A DNA stretch of 64,000 nt from Anastrepha obliqua (taxonomy: Eukaryota; Arthropoda; Insecta; Diptera; Tephritidae), in the NCBI RefSeq assembly GCF_027943255.1, contig NC_072897.1:56754406-56818405 (forward strand), written 5' to 3'. Every line of letters starts with the position of its first letter. Positions within the stretch are counted from its first letter, which is position 1. The position numbers were made by a program, and so were the translations under genes. Below, piece after piece: positions 29,814-41,231 of the stretch. The notes beneath the pieces were generated by a model. The model did not search any database. It worked only from the letters and a program-made list of their open reading frames with translations, and was not told where the DNA came from.

Positions 29814-30570
29814 ATGGATCGATTCAGTGAGTTGTCAGCGGATGTTATGAACCTGAAGTCGGCAGTTAAGCACATGGAAGAGCACGTAAAAAAAACTGAA
29901 CAGAAATGTGCTAATGTAGACAAATTGGGCAGCGAGGTATATGCACTTACCGAACAACTAAATGTATACGAGAACAACGCAATATCATCAGATGTGATTG
30001 TTAGTGGGTTGCCTATAAGGAAAAATGAGGACATTCTAAATGATTTCTCCAAGCTGTGCGAAACGCTTCAAGTAAAACTAGCGCCTGTACGTTCTGCTTT
30101 CCGGTTACGACCAAACAATAAAAGCGTAGCTCCTATTATAATAAAATTGAGCTCTGCTGCAGATCGCTCTCAACTGCTGAAAGCTGTAGCTAAATTCTGC
30201 AAAGATAAGAGACTGGCACTTTCTCTTAGTGATGTCGGCGTCAGTATTGAAGGGAAGCTATTTATCCACGAATGTCTTATGACCTCTAAAATTTTTGATT
30301 TTTACCGACAACAAGTATGTGTGACACGACGCCACCCGACTGCACTAACACATACAAAGCGCAGTCAAGCATGCTGTATCGGTACCAGAGGCCATTACGA
30401 GAAAAAATCGTGAACTAATGCGTTTGGCTATGCAGTATAAAAAGCAAAAGCGTCTAACGTCAGCTTTCTCTGTTCGTGGGCAAGTGTATGTTAGAGCTCG
30501 ACCCCAAACTGATGCTGTAATTATAACTGAAAAAACGAGTATAGAGAGCATTGCAACTGCTAATATGTAA
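29814..30570 (+). pseudogene. CR1/Jockey-like LINE ORF1 protein
   Basis: RNA-binding chaperone-type ORF1. The N-terminus is a coiled coil (MDRFSELSADVMNLKSAVKH to TEQLNVYENNAI). A nucleic-acid binding fold follows: DVIVSGLPIRKNEDILNDF, PIIIKLSSAADRSQLLKAV, SIEGKLFIHECLM. The frame is shifted at about 30305-30400 (the open frame ends at 30413), and the rest is read in another frame as TRKNRELMRLAMQYKKQKRL and VRGQVYVRARP, stop at 30568-30570. A separate ORF2 follows 276 bp later. Confidence 0.82.
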
Positions 30571-30846
30571 AAGCAAAAACATTTATTTAGACTGCGTTAT
30601 ATTATTAATGTTATGTCTGCGTTAAGTTTATTCTCTTATTTGTTATTTATGTTTTCCAAATTCTTTGCTTTGCATTGTAATCATTTTTAGTCTCATTTGT
30701 ATTCCGTTCATCTCATTTGTATTTTTCATATTCTTGGCTTTACAATGTAATCTTTTTTATTTTGATCTCATTCCTATCTATCTCATTATCCCCTTGCTTT
30801 ATTTAAATTCCCCCACCTTGCGTATCCTGCCAACTAAAAACTGACA

Positions 30847-33590
30847 ATGTGTAATGAAATAGCAAAACAAGTAGACAAAGAATATGCAAGAGGAATGCTT
30901 AAACTCATTTCTAATCGCTACAATGGGTTTAATGTCTGTCAGTTGAATGCGCGAAGTTTGAATGCTGAAAAAATTGACTATCTAAATTTTGTTTTTGATA
31001 ATTTGAACATTGACTTAATATAATATGTATTACAGAGACATGGTTTAAAGAGTATATTGATAATAATGTATATTCTCTGTGCGACTACACTATTATTAGA
31101 TGTGACAGGACTACGAAGACTCGAGGAGGTGGCATTGCTTTATATTTTAAAAATAATTTTAAATGGAAAGGGATCTGCAGATCAGATCATTTTCAAGAAG
31201 CCGAATACATTTTTGTTGAATTTTATGATAATAATACCAAATGTCTTGTTGCATGCATTTACAACCCTAGCAATAGAAATGACCTCTCAGTGATATTTGA
31301 TAAATTAGCGGAATTCCACATCTCCTATGAACATATTATTGTGTGTGGTGATTTAAATGTAGACTTTCTTCTGTGATAACTCTTCTTCCAGGAGTTTGAT
31401 AGATAGTTTCCAATCATTAGTGACAGAGATTACGTCAGTCATATTGATCAGCTACCTATGGCTGGAGTTTCTGACCACGAGTTGATATTCTTATCTTACA
31501 ACATCCAGTTCAACAGACACAATCAAGTAAAAGAGTTATTTGTTAGAGACTTTAAGCTTATTCAACATGATCTCTTAAATAAGGAGGCTGCCGAGCTTAA
31601 TTGGAATTTGTGTCGGTTATTCACAATAGTAGATGAAAAACTGCAACATTTCAATGCTTTAGTCAGCCATTTATTTGATAGGTTTGTTCCGTTACGTAAA
31701 GTTAAAGTCCATGGAAACAAGAAACCATGGTTTACACGTGAGAAATTGTCTTTAAGTAGAGAGCGCAGTAAAGCATATAAGAAATGGAAAAATGATAGAA
31801 ACACTCACTTGTGGCAAAAATATCGTGTAGCAAGAAATAAAGTAACTGCAATCACTAGATATGCCAAAAGGGCATACCTACAATGGAAGCTCAATGATAG
31901 TTTACCTCCGAAAGTCCTATGGAAAAACCTTAGGTGTCTCAGGAGAGGATAAGCCCATGTGCAATTTGGACCCAGAAATCTTAAATACTCACTTTCTAGC
32001 ATCTAACAGGGCTCCACTCGACATACCTGTAAAAGTTCCTCTACGAGAGCGTGCTGAGGACGGTGAGTTTGAATTTGTGTCTGCAACAGAGATGGATTTG
32101 ATACAGTGTGTACATACTGTCAAATCTAATGCTATAGGGACCGACGGCATTTGTCTTAAATTTCTTAAAATTATTCTACCATTTATAATACCATCACTTA
32201 AGCACATAATTAACTTTTCAATCACCTCATCTACATTCCCATATCTCTGGAAGATACCAAATATAATACCTGTGCCAAAAATAAAATGCTCTACCGCTCC
32301 TCAGCACTTCAGACCAATAAGCATTTTACCTGCCCTATCGAAAGTATTTGAAAAATTTTTGGCGCGACAAATTACCTGCTACTTGGACAAGAATAATCTG
32401 CTGAGTAATTTCCAGTCGGGTTGCAGAAGTCTGCATAGTTGCTCCACAGCTATACTTAAAATTTTTGAAGATGTTCGCTCTGCTTAGGATAATAACTACC
32501 TACCAGTGCTAGTACTACTCGATTTTTCAAAAGCATTTGATTTGAAAATTGTGCTATCACTATAAGTTTGGAGCATTCTCTCTGAAACTAATAAAAAGTT
32601 ACCTTTCGAATCGGCTACAACAAGTTAAGTGTGGTGATAACTACTCGAGCCTAAAACCGATTACGTCAGGTGTGCCACAGGGCTCTATTTTAGGTCCAAT
32701 TTTATTTAGCATTTTTATTAATGATATTGTTGAGTGTTGCCAAAATTCGTCGATTCATCTCTATGCTGATGACACCCAGATCTACCTGTCAAGGCCAATA
32801 GGTCTTATTGAGGAATTGATAGCAAGGCTTAATGAAGACCTCACTCGTATTTCTAACTGGTCCAAATCTAACAGTTTGAAATTAAATGAGTCAAAGACGA
32901 AGGCGATTGCTATTTCTCATTCAAAGTATGACCTTAGCTCTTTACCACCAATAATACTTAATGAAGTAAATATAATATTAACTTTGATGACATAGTAACT
33001 AACTTGGGTTTCAGAATAAATTCAAGATTATCATGCGTTGACCATGTAAACTTTGTTGTAAACAAGGTATATAATATTCTTAGAAAGCTATATTGTACTG
33101 CCTACTTACTGCCACGGCAAACTAAATTAAAACTTGTTAGATCACTCATTGTTCCTCATGTATCATGCGCTGAATTAGTATAGGTATTGCAGGCTTGATA
33201 ATAATTCGAAACGTAAATTGCAAATCGCTTTAAATAATGCAGCGCGTTTCGTGTTTGAAAAAAGGAAATATGTATGACCATATACATATCTATTTACTCG
33301 AAACAGATCCTTGGTCATAGCCTGGGCTCGTATCTCAAAATACGCGCATTTATGCCCCTGCATAAATTGATATATACACAAAAGCCAATGCACCTGTATA
33401 AAAACATTAAACAATGCCAGTGCATCGGAACATTGAATCTGATTGTTCCGACTTATATGATACTTACTTGGAATCAGAGAGCATGTTCTTTGTTAGTGCC
33501 ATAAAACTATGGAATTCTATACCAACTACAATAAAGCTTATAAAACAAGCAAGGTGTTTTAAAACTGAAGTTTCTAAATACTTTTAACCT
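30847..33590 (+). pseudogene. CR1/Jockey-like LINE ORF2 (endonuclease + RT)
   Basis: Starts at ATG 30847 (MCNEIAKQVDKEYARG), reads GFNVCQLNARSLNAEKIDY, then a stop at 31021 and a frame change. The endonuclease shows CITETWFKEYID (catalytic E), IIVCGDLNVDFL and VSDHELIFLSY (catalytic D/H). RT: PQHFRPISILPALSKVFEKF, LVLLDFSKAFDL, ITSGVPQGSILGPILFSIF, IHLYADDTQIYLS (YADD intact) and LKLNESKTKAI. The thumb and tail (AYLLPRQTKLKLVRSL) are broken. LYADDTQIY is typical of the CR1/Jockey group. At least four frameshifts or stops are present. Confidence 0.85.
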
Positions 33591-33787
33591 TTATTTCTCC
33601 TTCCCTTCTCCCATTCCCACCATCTTTCTCTTTTTCTCACTTAGTATTCAAAGTTTTAGTCTATAAGTTTAATAGTTAAAACAGTTTTAAAATTTAACTA
33701 GCATTTTTATGAATACCATCCTCATATTCTAGAATTATAAGAAGATGTACTACCACAAGACTTTGTCTTACTATGTACTAAACAAAC

Positions 33788-33815
33788 CAAATAAATTGAA
33801 ATTGAAATTGAAATT
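33788..33815 (+). repeat. LINE 3' tail (TTGAAA)n
   Basis: AAATTGAAATTGAAATTG at the end of the LINE, a short-unit tail as made by target-primed reverse transcription in this group. Confidence 0.75.
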
Positions 33816-34194
33816 TGGGCTAAAAATTGTCTGATTTTGCACTATTTCACTATTTATAAAAAAAAAACTTTGTAACATGTATATTTGAAAACAAAAAAGC
33901 GCCGTAGTCGAAAATTTGCACTAAAAATCGCCCGATTTTTATTCAAAATTTTTAGTATTTGTAAAAATATTGGTTTCTGTAACACGTATGTATATTTGAA
34001 AACAAAAAAGCGCCGCAGGCGAAAATTTGTACTAAAAATCGCGCGATTTTAGTCCAAGTTTTCAGTATTTATACAAAATTTTTTTTTGTAATATGTATGT
34101 ATATTTAAAATCAAAAACGCGCCGCAGGCGAAAATTTGGAATAAAATATGTAAAAATATTTTTTTTTGTAATATGTATGTATATTCGAAATGAA
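33810..34194. repeat. AT-rich minisatellite, about 120-130 bp unit
   Basis: About three imperfect units marked by AAAAAAGCGCCG(C/T)AG and CGAAAATTTG at about 33894, 34005 and 34117, each followed by a GTAACATGTATGTATATTTG block. The following LINE inserted into the last AAAAAAGCGCC unit. Confidence 0.75.
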
Positions 34195-34289
34195 AAAAGC
34201 GCCCCTAGGTAGGTAGGTAGGTAGGGTGTTTGTCGTAAGACACACTTAGACCTTCGGCAGGTCCATTGTGATACCACTGGAGCTTATCC

Positions 34290-35239
34290 TTACTCTACGT
34301 GTTCCTTTTCAAACCATCCGGTTGCTTTAATAAACGAGCAGAGCTTCGTTAGTTTTAGATGGGCTATGTCCGCTACATCGGTTAGAAATGCTGTATCGAG
34401 AGTGCGCAGCCTTCTCATAGCTAGGCTTTCACACTCACATAAAAGGTGTCTGACTGTTTCCTCTTCTTCTGTATTAAGACAGCTTCTACAGAAATCGAAG
34501 TAAGGGAGTCCTAACCTTCTAGCGTGGCTGCCTATTAAACAATGACCAGTTAAAACACCTATCATTTTTCTTATAGATTCTCTGTTGAATCTTAGCAAGA
34601 TCTTCGATCGACCGCTGTTCCAGTTCGGCCATGTCTGTCTGCTTAGTTCGCATGTTGTGAGGTTTTGCCACATTGTATTTACTTTTTGATGGTTTCCCTG
34701 TCTATAAGTAATTTACAAGTGGCTATGGGCATGGGTATCAGCGCCTTATCCGGTTCGAGATCGAGCGTTGTACCGGTTCTTGCAAGTTCATCCGCCTTAC
34801 AATTTCCTGCAATGTTCTTGTGGCCTGGTACCCAGATAAGGTGCAACTCTCGTTTTTATTTCTTTAAGTCCCTCTTTTATGGCAGTGACTTCCGCCTGAA
34901 ATACACTGCAATGATCAGGTAAGCGAAATGATTGGCATACTCCGAGTTTGTCGGAGTAGACCCCTCCACCTACTTGGTTGTCCAGTTTTGAGCCATCTGT
35001 GTAGTTATTTAATTCATTTATCTTAACAATGAGCCCGTTATCCCATTCCTCTTTGGAAGGAAATACTGTGACAAAGGATTTATCAAAATTGATGTCCTTG
35101 GTCCTACAGAAATCCGTTGTGCTGGGAATGCAGGGGAATTGTTCTAAAATTGAGGAGTGCCCTCTTTGGTACGTTCTGAGTAGGCCGATTTCTCTTAGTC
35201 TGAGAGTTGCTTTGGCAGCTGTTTGCTTACCGTATTACT
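34290..35239 (-). pseudogene. LINE ORF2 C-terminus: RNase H and zinc motif
   Basis: Continues the RT at 35240 after a stop and frame change. RNase H is recognised by NELNNYTDGSKLDNQVGGGV (TDGS, catalytic D) and CSVFQAEVTAIKEGLK (catalytic E) at 34870-35000. A broken stretch follows. From 34673 the frame is open again: LTGHCLIGSHARRLGLP, then CRSCLNTEEEETVRHLLCEC, a C-x2-C...H-x4-C zinc motif common to R1/LOA elements. It ends at 34290, about 60 bp before the (CCTA)n tail. Confidence 0.85.
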
Positions 35240-37765
35240 CTATTGGTAAAATGTTAAGCATAATATTATATTTAGTGCATCTGTGGGTGTGGTTCTGAGG
35301 GCCCCGCAGATGCAAAGACTGGCCATTCTTTGTACGTGTGCCATGGTTCTTTTGATGTACAATTTATCTAAAGCTGGCCACCATACTAGTATGCCGTATG
35401 TTAGGATTGGTCTGATAATTGCCGTGTAAAGCCAGTATACGATAGATGGGGAGAGACCCCAACTTAGTCCTATTAGCTGTTTACAAGAGTATAGTGCTAT
35501 TGTCGCCCTTTTTACTCTATCTTCGACATTTGCCTTCCAAGTTAGCTTTCGATCTAGTATTAGACCTAAGTAGCGGGCCTCATCACTAAATGACAGTGCC
35601 GTTCCACCTAGGGTCGGAGGAGCTATATTTGGAATTTTATGCTTCCTGGTAAATAGGATGAGTTCAGTTTTATTGGGGTTGACTCTTAGCCCATTTGCTT
35701 TTGACCAATTTTCAACCATGTTTAGTAAATCTTGCATGACTTCTCTAAGTGTATTGGGGAATTTCCCTCTTACTACCATTGCAACATCGTCCGCATATGC
35801 TACGACGTGTTGTCCTCTCTCCTCTAGGCTCTTTAGCAATGAGTTTAGTGCCAGCACCCATAGGAGAGGGGACAGCACACCGCCTTGAGGTGTTCCTCTG
35901 CTAACTTTTTTCTTGATCTCTGAGGCCCCTAGGGTTGCGATCACAAATCTGCTCAGGAGCATGTTTTTGATGAACTCAACCAGAGCGCCAGAGATCCCGA
36001 AATCCGTCAGTGCCTTTATTATGGTATCAGGTAGGATGTTGTTGAATGCACCCTCGATATCTAGAAAGGCTACCATTGTGAATTCTTTATTATCCATTGA
36101 CTTCTCGATTTCTGTAACAAGTGAGTTAAGTGCTGTTTCAGTTGATTTCCCTTTACAGTACGCATGTTGTGAGATGCTGAGCGTATTAGGGCTGATGTTA
36201 GCCTTAATATGCTCTTCTAAAATTCTTTCTAATGTTTTTAACAGAAAGGAGGATAGGCTAATTGGCCTGAAATCCTTAGGTGTTGTGTGTGAACTTTTTC
36301 CCGCTTTAGGGATAAAGACCACTTTTACCTCTTTGCATACTGATGGGACACTTTTCAGTTTCAGAGCAGCCTTAAATATGGCCGTCAGCCACTCCATAAT
36401 GTAGTTGAGTGAATGTTGTATTTGGGCCGGGAATAATCCATCTGGGCCCGGTGATTTAAATGGTTTGAACGTGTTCACTGCCCAGGTTATCCTAGTTTCA
36501 GTGATTATTTCTTCAATGTCAGAGTTCGGTCTTTCTGTACCATTGTTGTTTAACACGTTAGATGATTCGTTGCTGGGAAAGTGTGTGTCCACTAGCAACT
36601 TCAGAGTTTCGTCACTCGAAGTAGTCCAACTCCTGTCCGGTTTTTGGAGGTATCCGGTGGTATAGTGTTTTTTTGAAAGGATTTTACGCAGTCTGGAGGC
36701 CTCTGTGGTTCCTTCGATTTCTCCACAGAACGTTCTCCAACCAGACCTTTTCGCTTTCCTAACTTCTTTTTTGTAAATTTTTAGCTTACTGTAGTAGCAG
36801 TCCCAGTCTTTACTCTCTCGTGTCGCTTTCGCTCTATTAAACTGTCTTCTGCTGTCGTTTCTTAGTGTAGACAGGTCTTCTGACCACCAGGGCGGCTTTT
36901 TCTTCCCCTTATACTTAGTTAAGGGGCAAGCCTTGTTTAGCGCAGTTCTACAGACCTCCGTAAGGATTTGTACGTGTTGGTTCAATGATTATCTGTCTTC
37001 AATAGTAATATTTTGGGAATTTGGAAGTCTTTCCTTAAGTTCCCGTTTATATATATGCCAGTTGGTCTTTTTCAAGTTCCTGCTGACGGGCGGGGCCCGT
37101 GAGCTGTTTCCCCCAAATTTTATTTCTATGTAACGATGATCGGAGTAAGAGTGTTCATTCAGAACACTCCACTGCGTCATCTTTTCGTAGAGGGTTTGAC
37201 AAACTAGCGTAATATCAAGAACTTCTTGTCTATTGCGCGTAATAAATGTAGGTTCGTTGCCTTTGTTACACACTAAAAGCTTACTACATATAATATAATT
37301 AAAGAGAGACTCAACTCGTTCGTTTGTATCCGAGGTCCCCCAAACGGTATGGTGGGCATTGGCATCACCTCCTAGGGCTAGTTTGCGGTTGTGTGCTTTG
37401 CAGTCTTCCACAAGGTTTCTTATTAGCGGCGACGGCAGTGGACCTGTGTCGTCTCCGGCAAAGTAGAACGAGGTTAGCCAGATGTTGCTTCCGCTCACTT
37501 CCCAGCTAACCGTCGTAGTATCTGCGTTACTGAAATTTTGAATCATAAATATATTAAGATGTGCTTTTGCCATTATGCATGCTCTTTTAGTACCTTCACC
37601 ATTGGTCTTGTATACTTTGTATACGGTCCTCAGACCGCAGATTTCGCCATTCCGTACCCAGGGTTCCTGGATGAGGACTACGTCCGGCTGATCTTCTGCC
37701 AGACACTCCAGGAGGGCAAGGCAGGCTTCTTTACAGTGATGAAGATTTATCTGTAGAAGATGCAT
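35240..37765 (-). pseudogene. LINE ORF2: endonuclease and RT, one in-frame stop
   Basis: Starts at ATG 37765, overlapping the end of ORF1 by 35 bp. Endonuclease: LLQINLHHCKEACLALL (N of motif 1), VVLIQEPWV (catalytic E), KLALGGDANAHHTVWG (D, N, H) and NEHSYSDHRYIEIKFG (SDH). A TAA at 36989-36991 interrupts the frame, which then continues unbroken to RT. RT: TPKDFRPISLSSFLLKTLER, HAYCKGKSTETALNSL, MVAFLDIEGAFNN, SRGTPQGGVLSPLLWVLALN and HVVAYADDVAMVV with intact YADD. Then ARYLGLILDRKLTWK. It is thus one codon from intact over 2.5 kb. Confidence 0.92.
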
Positions 37766-39095
37766 CAGCTGTTAGCGTTATGTCTGGATCTTCTTTGCTT
37801 TCGCATAAAAGTTCCCTTTCGGAATACTTACGCTGTTGTGTGTGGTACTTACCCTCCCGTTCGAAGTACAGCCTCCCTAAACCCATTTCTGAGCCCGAAG
37901 AGGCGTATTCTTCGGTTTCGCTCATGGGTTCTAGTTCGCCCATGTGCTTTTCACCTTCCTTAGTGGCGAGGAACTCAATTGCATCTGTGTCGGTTTTGTA
38001 AATGTGAAGCTTCACCTTTACAAAACCGTATCTCAGTTGCCCATCGCATTTCGCTAATGGTTCGATTGAATTCTCTGTGAGGAGCAGGAGAGCCTGCATG
38101 GTGGCGGGCTTCTGCTCTTTCGATTCTTCTGCGCTATTATTGTTGGTGATCGTTTTGACATACCTCCATTCCTGCGTTGGGATGTCCGGATTGCAGACCC
38201 GAATGAGCTTCATAATCTCTTCCGGGTCTTCGACGGTTGAAGGTAACCAAACCCTTGCTCGCGGCCTGGACGGAATATCCTTCCTGTCCACGACCACTAG
38301 CTTGGCATTTGGGTACACTTCGCCGACTTTGGAGATGGCCTCTTTATACAGTTGAACCGATCTCTCATCGTCGCATGCTATAATTTTTATCTGGCCTGGG
38401 TTCTCCAGAATAACCTTCAGTGCCACTTTCGTTAGCTCGGCCTCGATCCATTTCCACTGAGCCTTGGGGATCATACCTTCCGGGTGGTTCTCGTCCAGGA
38501 CTCTTATGATAAGGCGGTCTTTTGCAACTTCCGCAAATGATCTTCTTGGCTTATTATCCTCCAAGGACCGCTATCGTTTTGGAGCCGATTGTGTTGGTTT
38601 GAAGTCGGGGTTGAAATCAGGAATGATCGCTTTCGCTCTATCAATCGCCTCTTTCAACTCCTGTGACATTTCTCCTTCCTTTGGGTGAGTTTCGTGCACC
38701 TTCCTTAGGAGCCTAGCTGCGTTTCTGCGATCCTGGTAGCTCGCTTTCGCTCGGTCTACCACCCTCACAAGCGGCCATCCTTCGGTACCGGAGCTAGCAG
38801 TAGCATTGCTTCCGGTCGGGACCGTTTTTGGGGGCTGAATCGCAGTTTACTGCCGGGCTAGTGCCCCCCTACATGTACTCGGACCTGTGTCCAGTTCTGA
38901 GTGCGTGCCAGCTGTCCTCGCTTTCGCTGAGGCTGTCGCTATATGTTTGGATCGACTTATTAAGCCGATGGATGGCGTTTTCTTTGAGCTCGGTGCGACC
39001 GTTGCTCTTGTTGCGGAACTGTTTGTTCCTGTCGGTCTATTAGAAGGAGGACCGATCTCATTTTTTTTATTCATTTTTTTATAGTCTCTCTGCAT
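37731..39095 (-). pseudogene. LINE ORF1 (Gag-like), two in-frame stops
   Basis: Frame of 454 codons from ATG 39095 with stops TAA at 38847-38849 and TAG at 38571-38573, and no frameshift. The N-terminus is Ser/Thr/Pro-rich. A basic helix follows (VVDRAKASYQDRRNAARLL), then RRSFAEVAKDRLIIRVLDE, a motif I associate with ORF1 of the LOA group. The C-terminus has an acidic stretch (ELEPMSETEEYASSGSE) and repeated KYHTQQRKYSERELL. No CCHC knuckles are seen. It probably binds the element RNA, by analogy. Confidence 0.82.
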
Positions 39096-39469
39096 TTTGG
39101 ACCCACGAGTGTCGGAGAAAGGATGTCCGCCCGTGCATAGCTCCGAACTACACGGGTAAGGCTAGTTATTACGGAGGGCGCCAGGTATCCGTAAGCTCCG
39201 TTCGAGACTTGGTTATTTGTTAGAAGGGCCCCAAGCCTGACAGATTCTCGGCACGGGTCGCATCACACCTTAATCCAGCCCTTCACCCCCGACCACGTTA
39301 AGAGTACTTTGGGTAGTGCTGTACTATTGAGGAGTATCGAACCCTACCCATAGTACCCTTAACTTAGCTAAGTACCTCCTGAAAAATAGGAAAACTGTGG
39401 TACTTATTACCAGCTGGCACCCTCGAGGAGGGTTCAGTGGAGGATTTTCGCCAGCCAAAAGCGCCCCTA

Positions 39470-39945
39470 TAAATAATAAAAATAATAATGAAAGAATTGC
39501 TCCCTTTTGGTTGACCGGGTTGTTCTATTTCGCTTTGTTCTTCTCTCTCTCATCGTTCGTCTGACAGTTCGCTTCTCACATTTATTCTGCACGGTATTAC
39601 AAACGATTAGAAGAAAAAAATAACTTGAAATCGAATCTTCATTTAATAAAGAATGTTTATAAGTGAATCGTGTTACTTTTCTGTGTTTGTAATTATTTAA
39701 GTGAAATAAGCGTCTGTAATAGGGCATTTTTTCAAGCTTATGCAAAAAGGAAGTATTTTTTTATATTTTTATTGCTGTTAATTCTTAAATTCTTATATAG
39801 TGACTACATTTGCATGTTATAATTTTTAATTCGGTCCACGCTCTTAGACATTATAAACAAATTTATCGTGGTAGAAATGGAAAGCCAACACTTAAATTGA
39901 ATTTAAATAAAAAATTATCATACAGATCTATATATCTTATGTATA
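39470..39945. other. No gene seen
   Basis: AT-rich spacer between the LINE target duplication and a Helitron end. No coding sequence or repeat structure recognised; it may be one of the few non-TE stretches. Confidence 0.45.
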
Positions 39946-40588
39946 TCTATACTAATACTATAAAGAGGAAAACTTTGTTTGTTTGTTTGTTTGTTTGTTT
40001 GTTTGTAACGAATAGGCTCAAAAACTACTGCACCGATTTTAACTACATTATCCAAGAGTAACATGGATTACATTTTATTTTGGAAAAAAATAGGGTTCCG
40101 TAAGATATTTGGATTTTTCGGACACAAACTGAAAAAAATCTTATACATATATAAAATAAAGTCAACTTTTTGTGTGTGTTCGCTAACCGGCCGTGTCTGC
40201 ACCGAATTAAACCAAACTTACACACATTGTTAAGAAGGTATTGAAGATGGTTTCTGTATAGTTTGGATACCTATTGGTGGATAGGGCTCGAGATATAGGT
40301 CAAAACGTGGACCCGGGTAACCTTCGGATGTGTATGTACAATATGGGTATTAAATGGAAGCTGTTGGTGAATGCTTTAGTTCAGAGTATTTCGGAAATAT
40401 ATTTCTGGAAATATATGCCAAAACGTGGACCCGCCGTGTCTTTGCACCGAATTAAACCAAACTTACACACATTGTTAAGTAGGTATTGAAGATGATTTCC
40501 GTATAGTTTGAATACCTATTGGTAGATAGGGTCTCGAGATATAGGTCAAAACGTGGACCCGGGTAACCTTCGGACGTGTATCTACACT
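39946..40588 (+). mobile_element. Helitron 5' end fragment
   Basis: Starts TCTATACTAATACTATAAAG, a Helitron 5' terminus beginning with TC, followed by AGGAAAACTTTG and a (GTTT)n run. It then carries AACCGGCCGTGTCTGCACCG and two minisatellite units (40270-40400, 40520-40580). It is cut at 40589 by the start of another Helitron. Its 3' part may be further on. Confidence 0.82.
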
Positions 40589-40799
40589 TCTACACTAATA
40601 TTATAAAGAGGAAAACTTTGTTTGTTTGTTTGTTTGGTTGTAATGAATAGGCTCAAAAACTACTGGACCGATTTTAAAAATTCTTTCACCATTCGAAAGC
40701 TACAGTATCCAAGAGTAACACAGACTATATTTTATTTTGGAAAAAATAGGGTTCCGTAAGATATTTGAATTTTTCGGACACGAACTGGAAAAAATCAAC

Positions 40800-41231
40800 C
40801 AAAGAAGTTACTTATTTTGCGTACGCTGCCCAAACTACAAAAGATAGAACCATAAAATGTTATAATTAATTGTAGATCTTATAAATATCTGCAAAAAAGT
40901 CCGTGACACACTATACCTATCTATGTCGAGTGAGGCACAACAACCACATTTTTATTTAAAAATCTTGAATTTTTTTTGGACTACATTTAAACGCGTTTAT
41001 TTTACTCATGCTATTAATCCTTATCAAAAGAAATTATTTCATCAATAAGTACAGTTTATGTTGATAATATTTGGTCTTTGAATGATTAAAATTGGACGTT
41101 TGGTTTTGAAGTTGTGGTGAAATTAAAATATTACGATTTCTGCTGCACGGCCCGTTGCGAAGTGGGCGTCACCAAGGCCAGTGGTGCGCGTGCGGGAGAG
41201 GGGTGTTTTGATCTATGAGTAAGGTACCCGC
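40800..41231. other. Helitron leader, no gene
   Basis: AT-rich to 41140, then turns GC-rich (GCACGGCCCGTTGCGAAGTG). No coding sequence seen. Confidence 0.5.

Larger units (their letters stand above)
34208..39456 (-). mobile_element. Near full-length RNase H-bearing LINE (LOA-like)
   Basis: 5249 bp with a 13-bp target duplication AAAAGCGCCCCTA at 34195-34207 and 39457-39469. The 5' end (minus strand) starts GGCTGGCGAAAATCC and the 3' end has a (CCTA)n tail at 34208-34226. It carries a leader (39096-39456), ORF1, and ORF2 with endonuclease, RT, RNase H and a C-terminal zinc motif. An RNase H domain after RT places it in the I/LOA group rather than Jockey. A second, damaged copy lies at 3300-4020. 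Confidence 0.92.

Noticed and set aside
35913..36404. 163-codon plus frame
   Set aside because: Antisense of the LINE reverse transcriptase.
39467..39745. 92-codon minus frame as a host gene
   Set aside because: Arg/Thr-rich simple composition, no motif, starts in the LINE target duplication.
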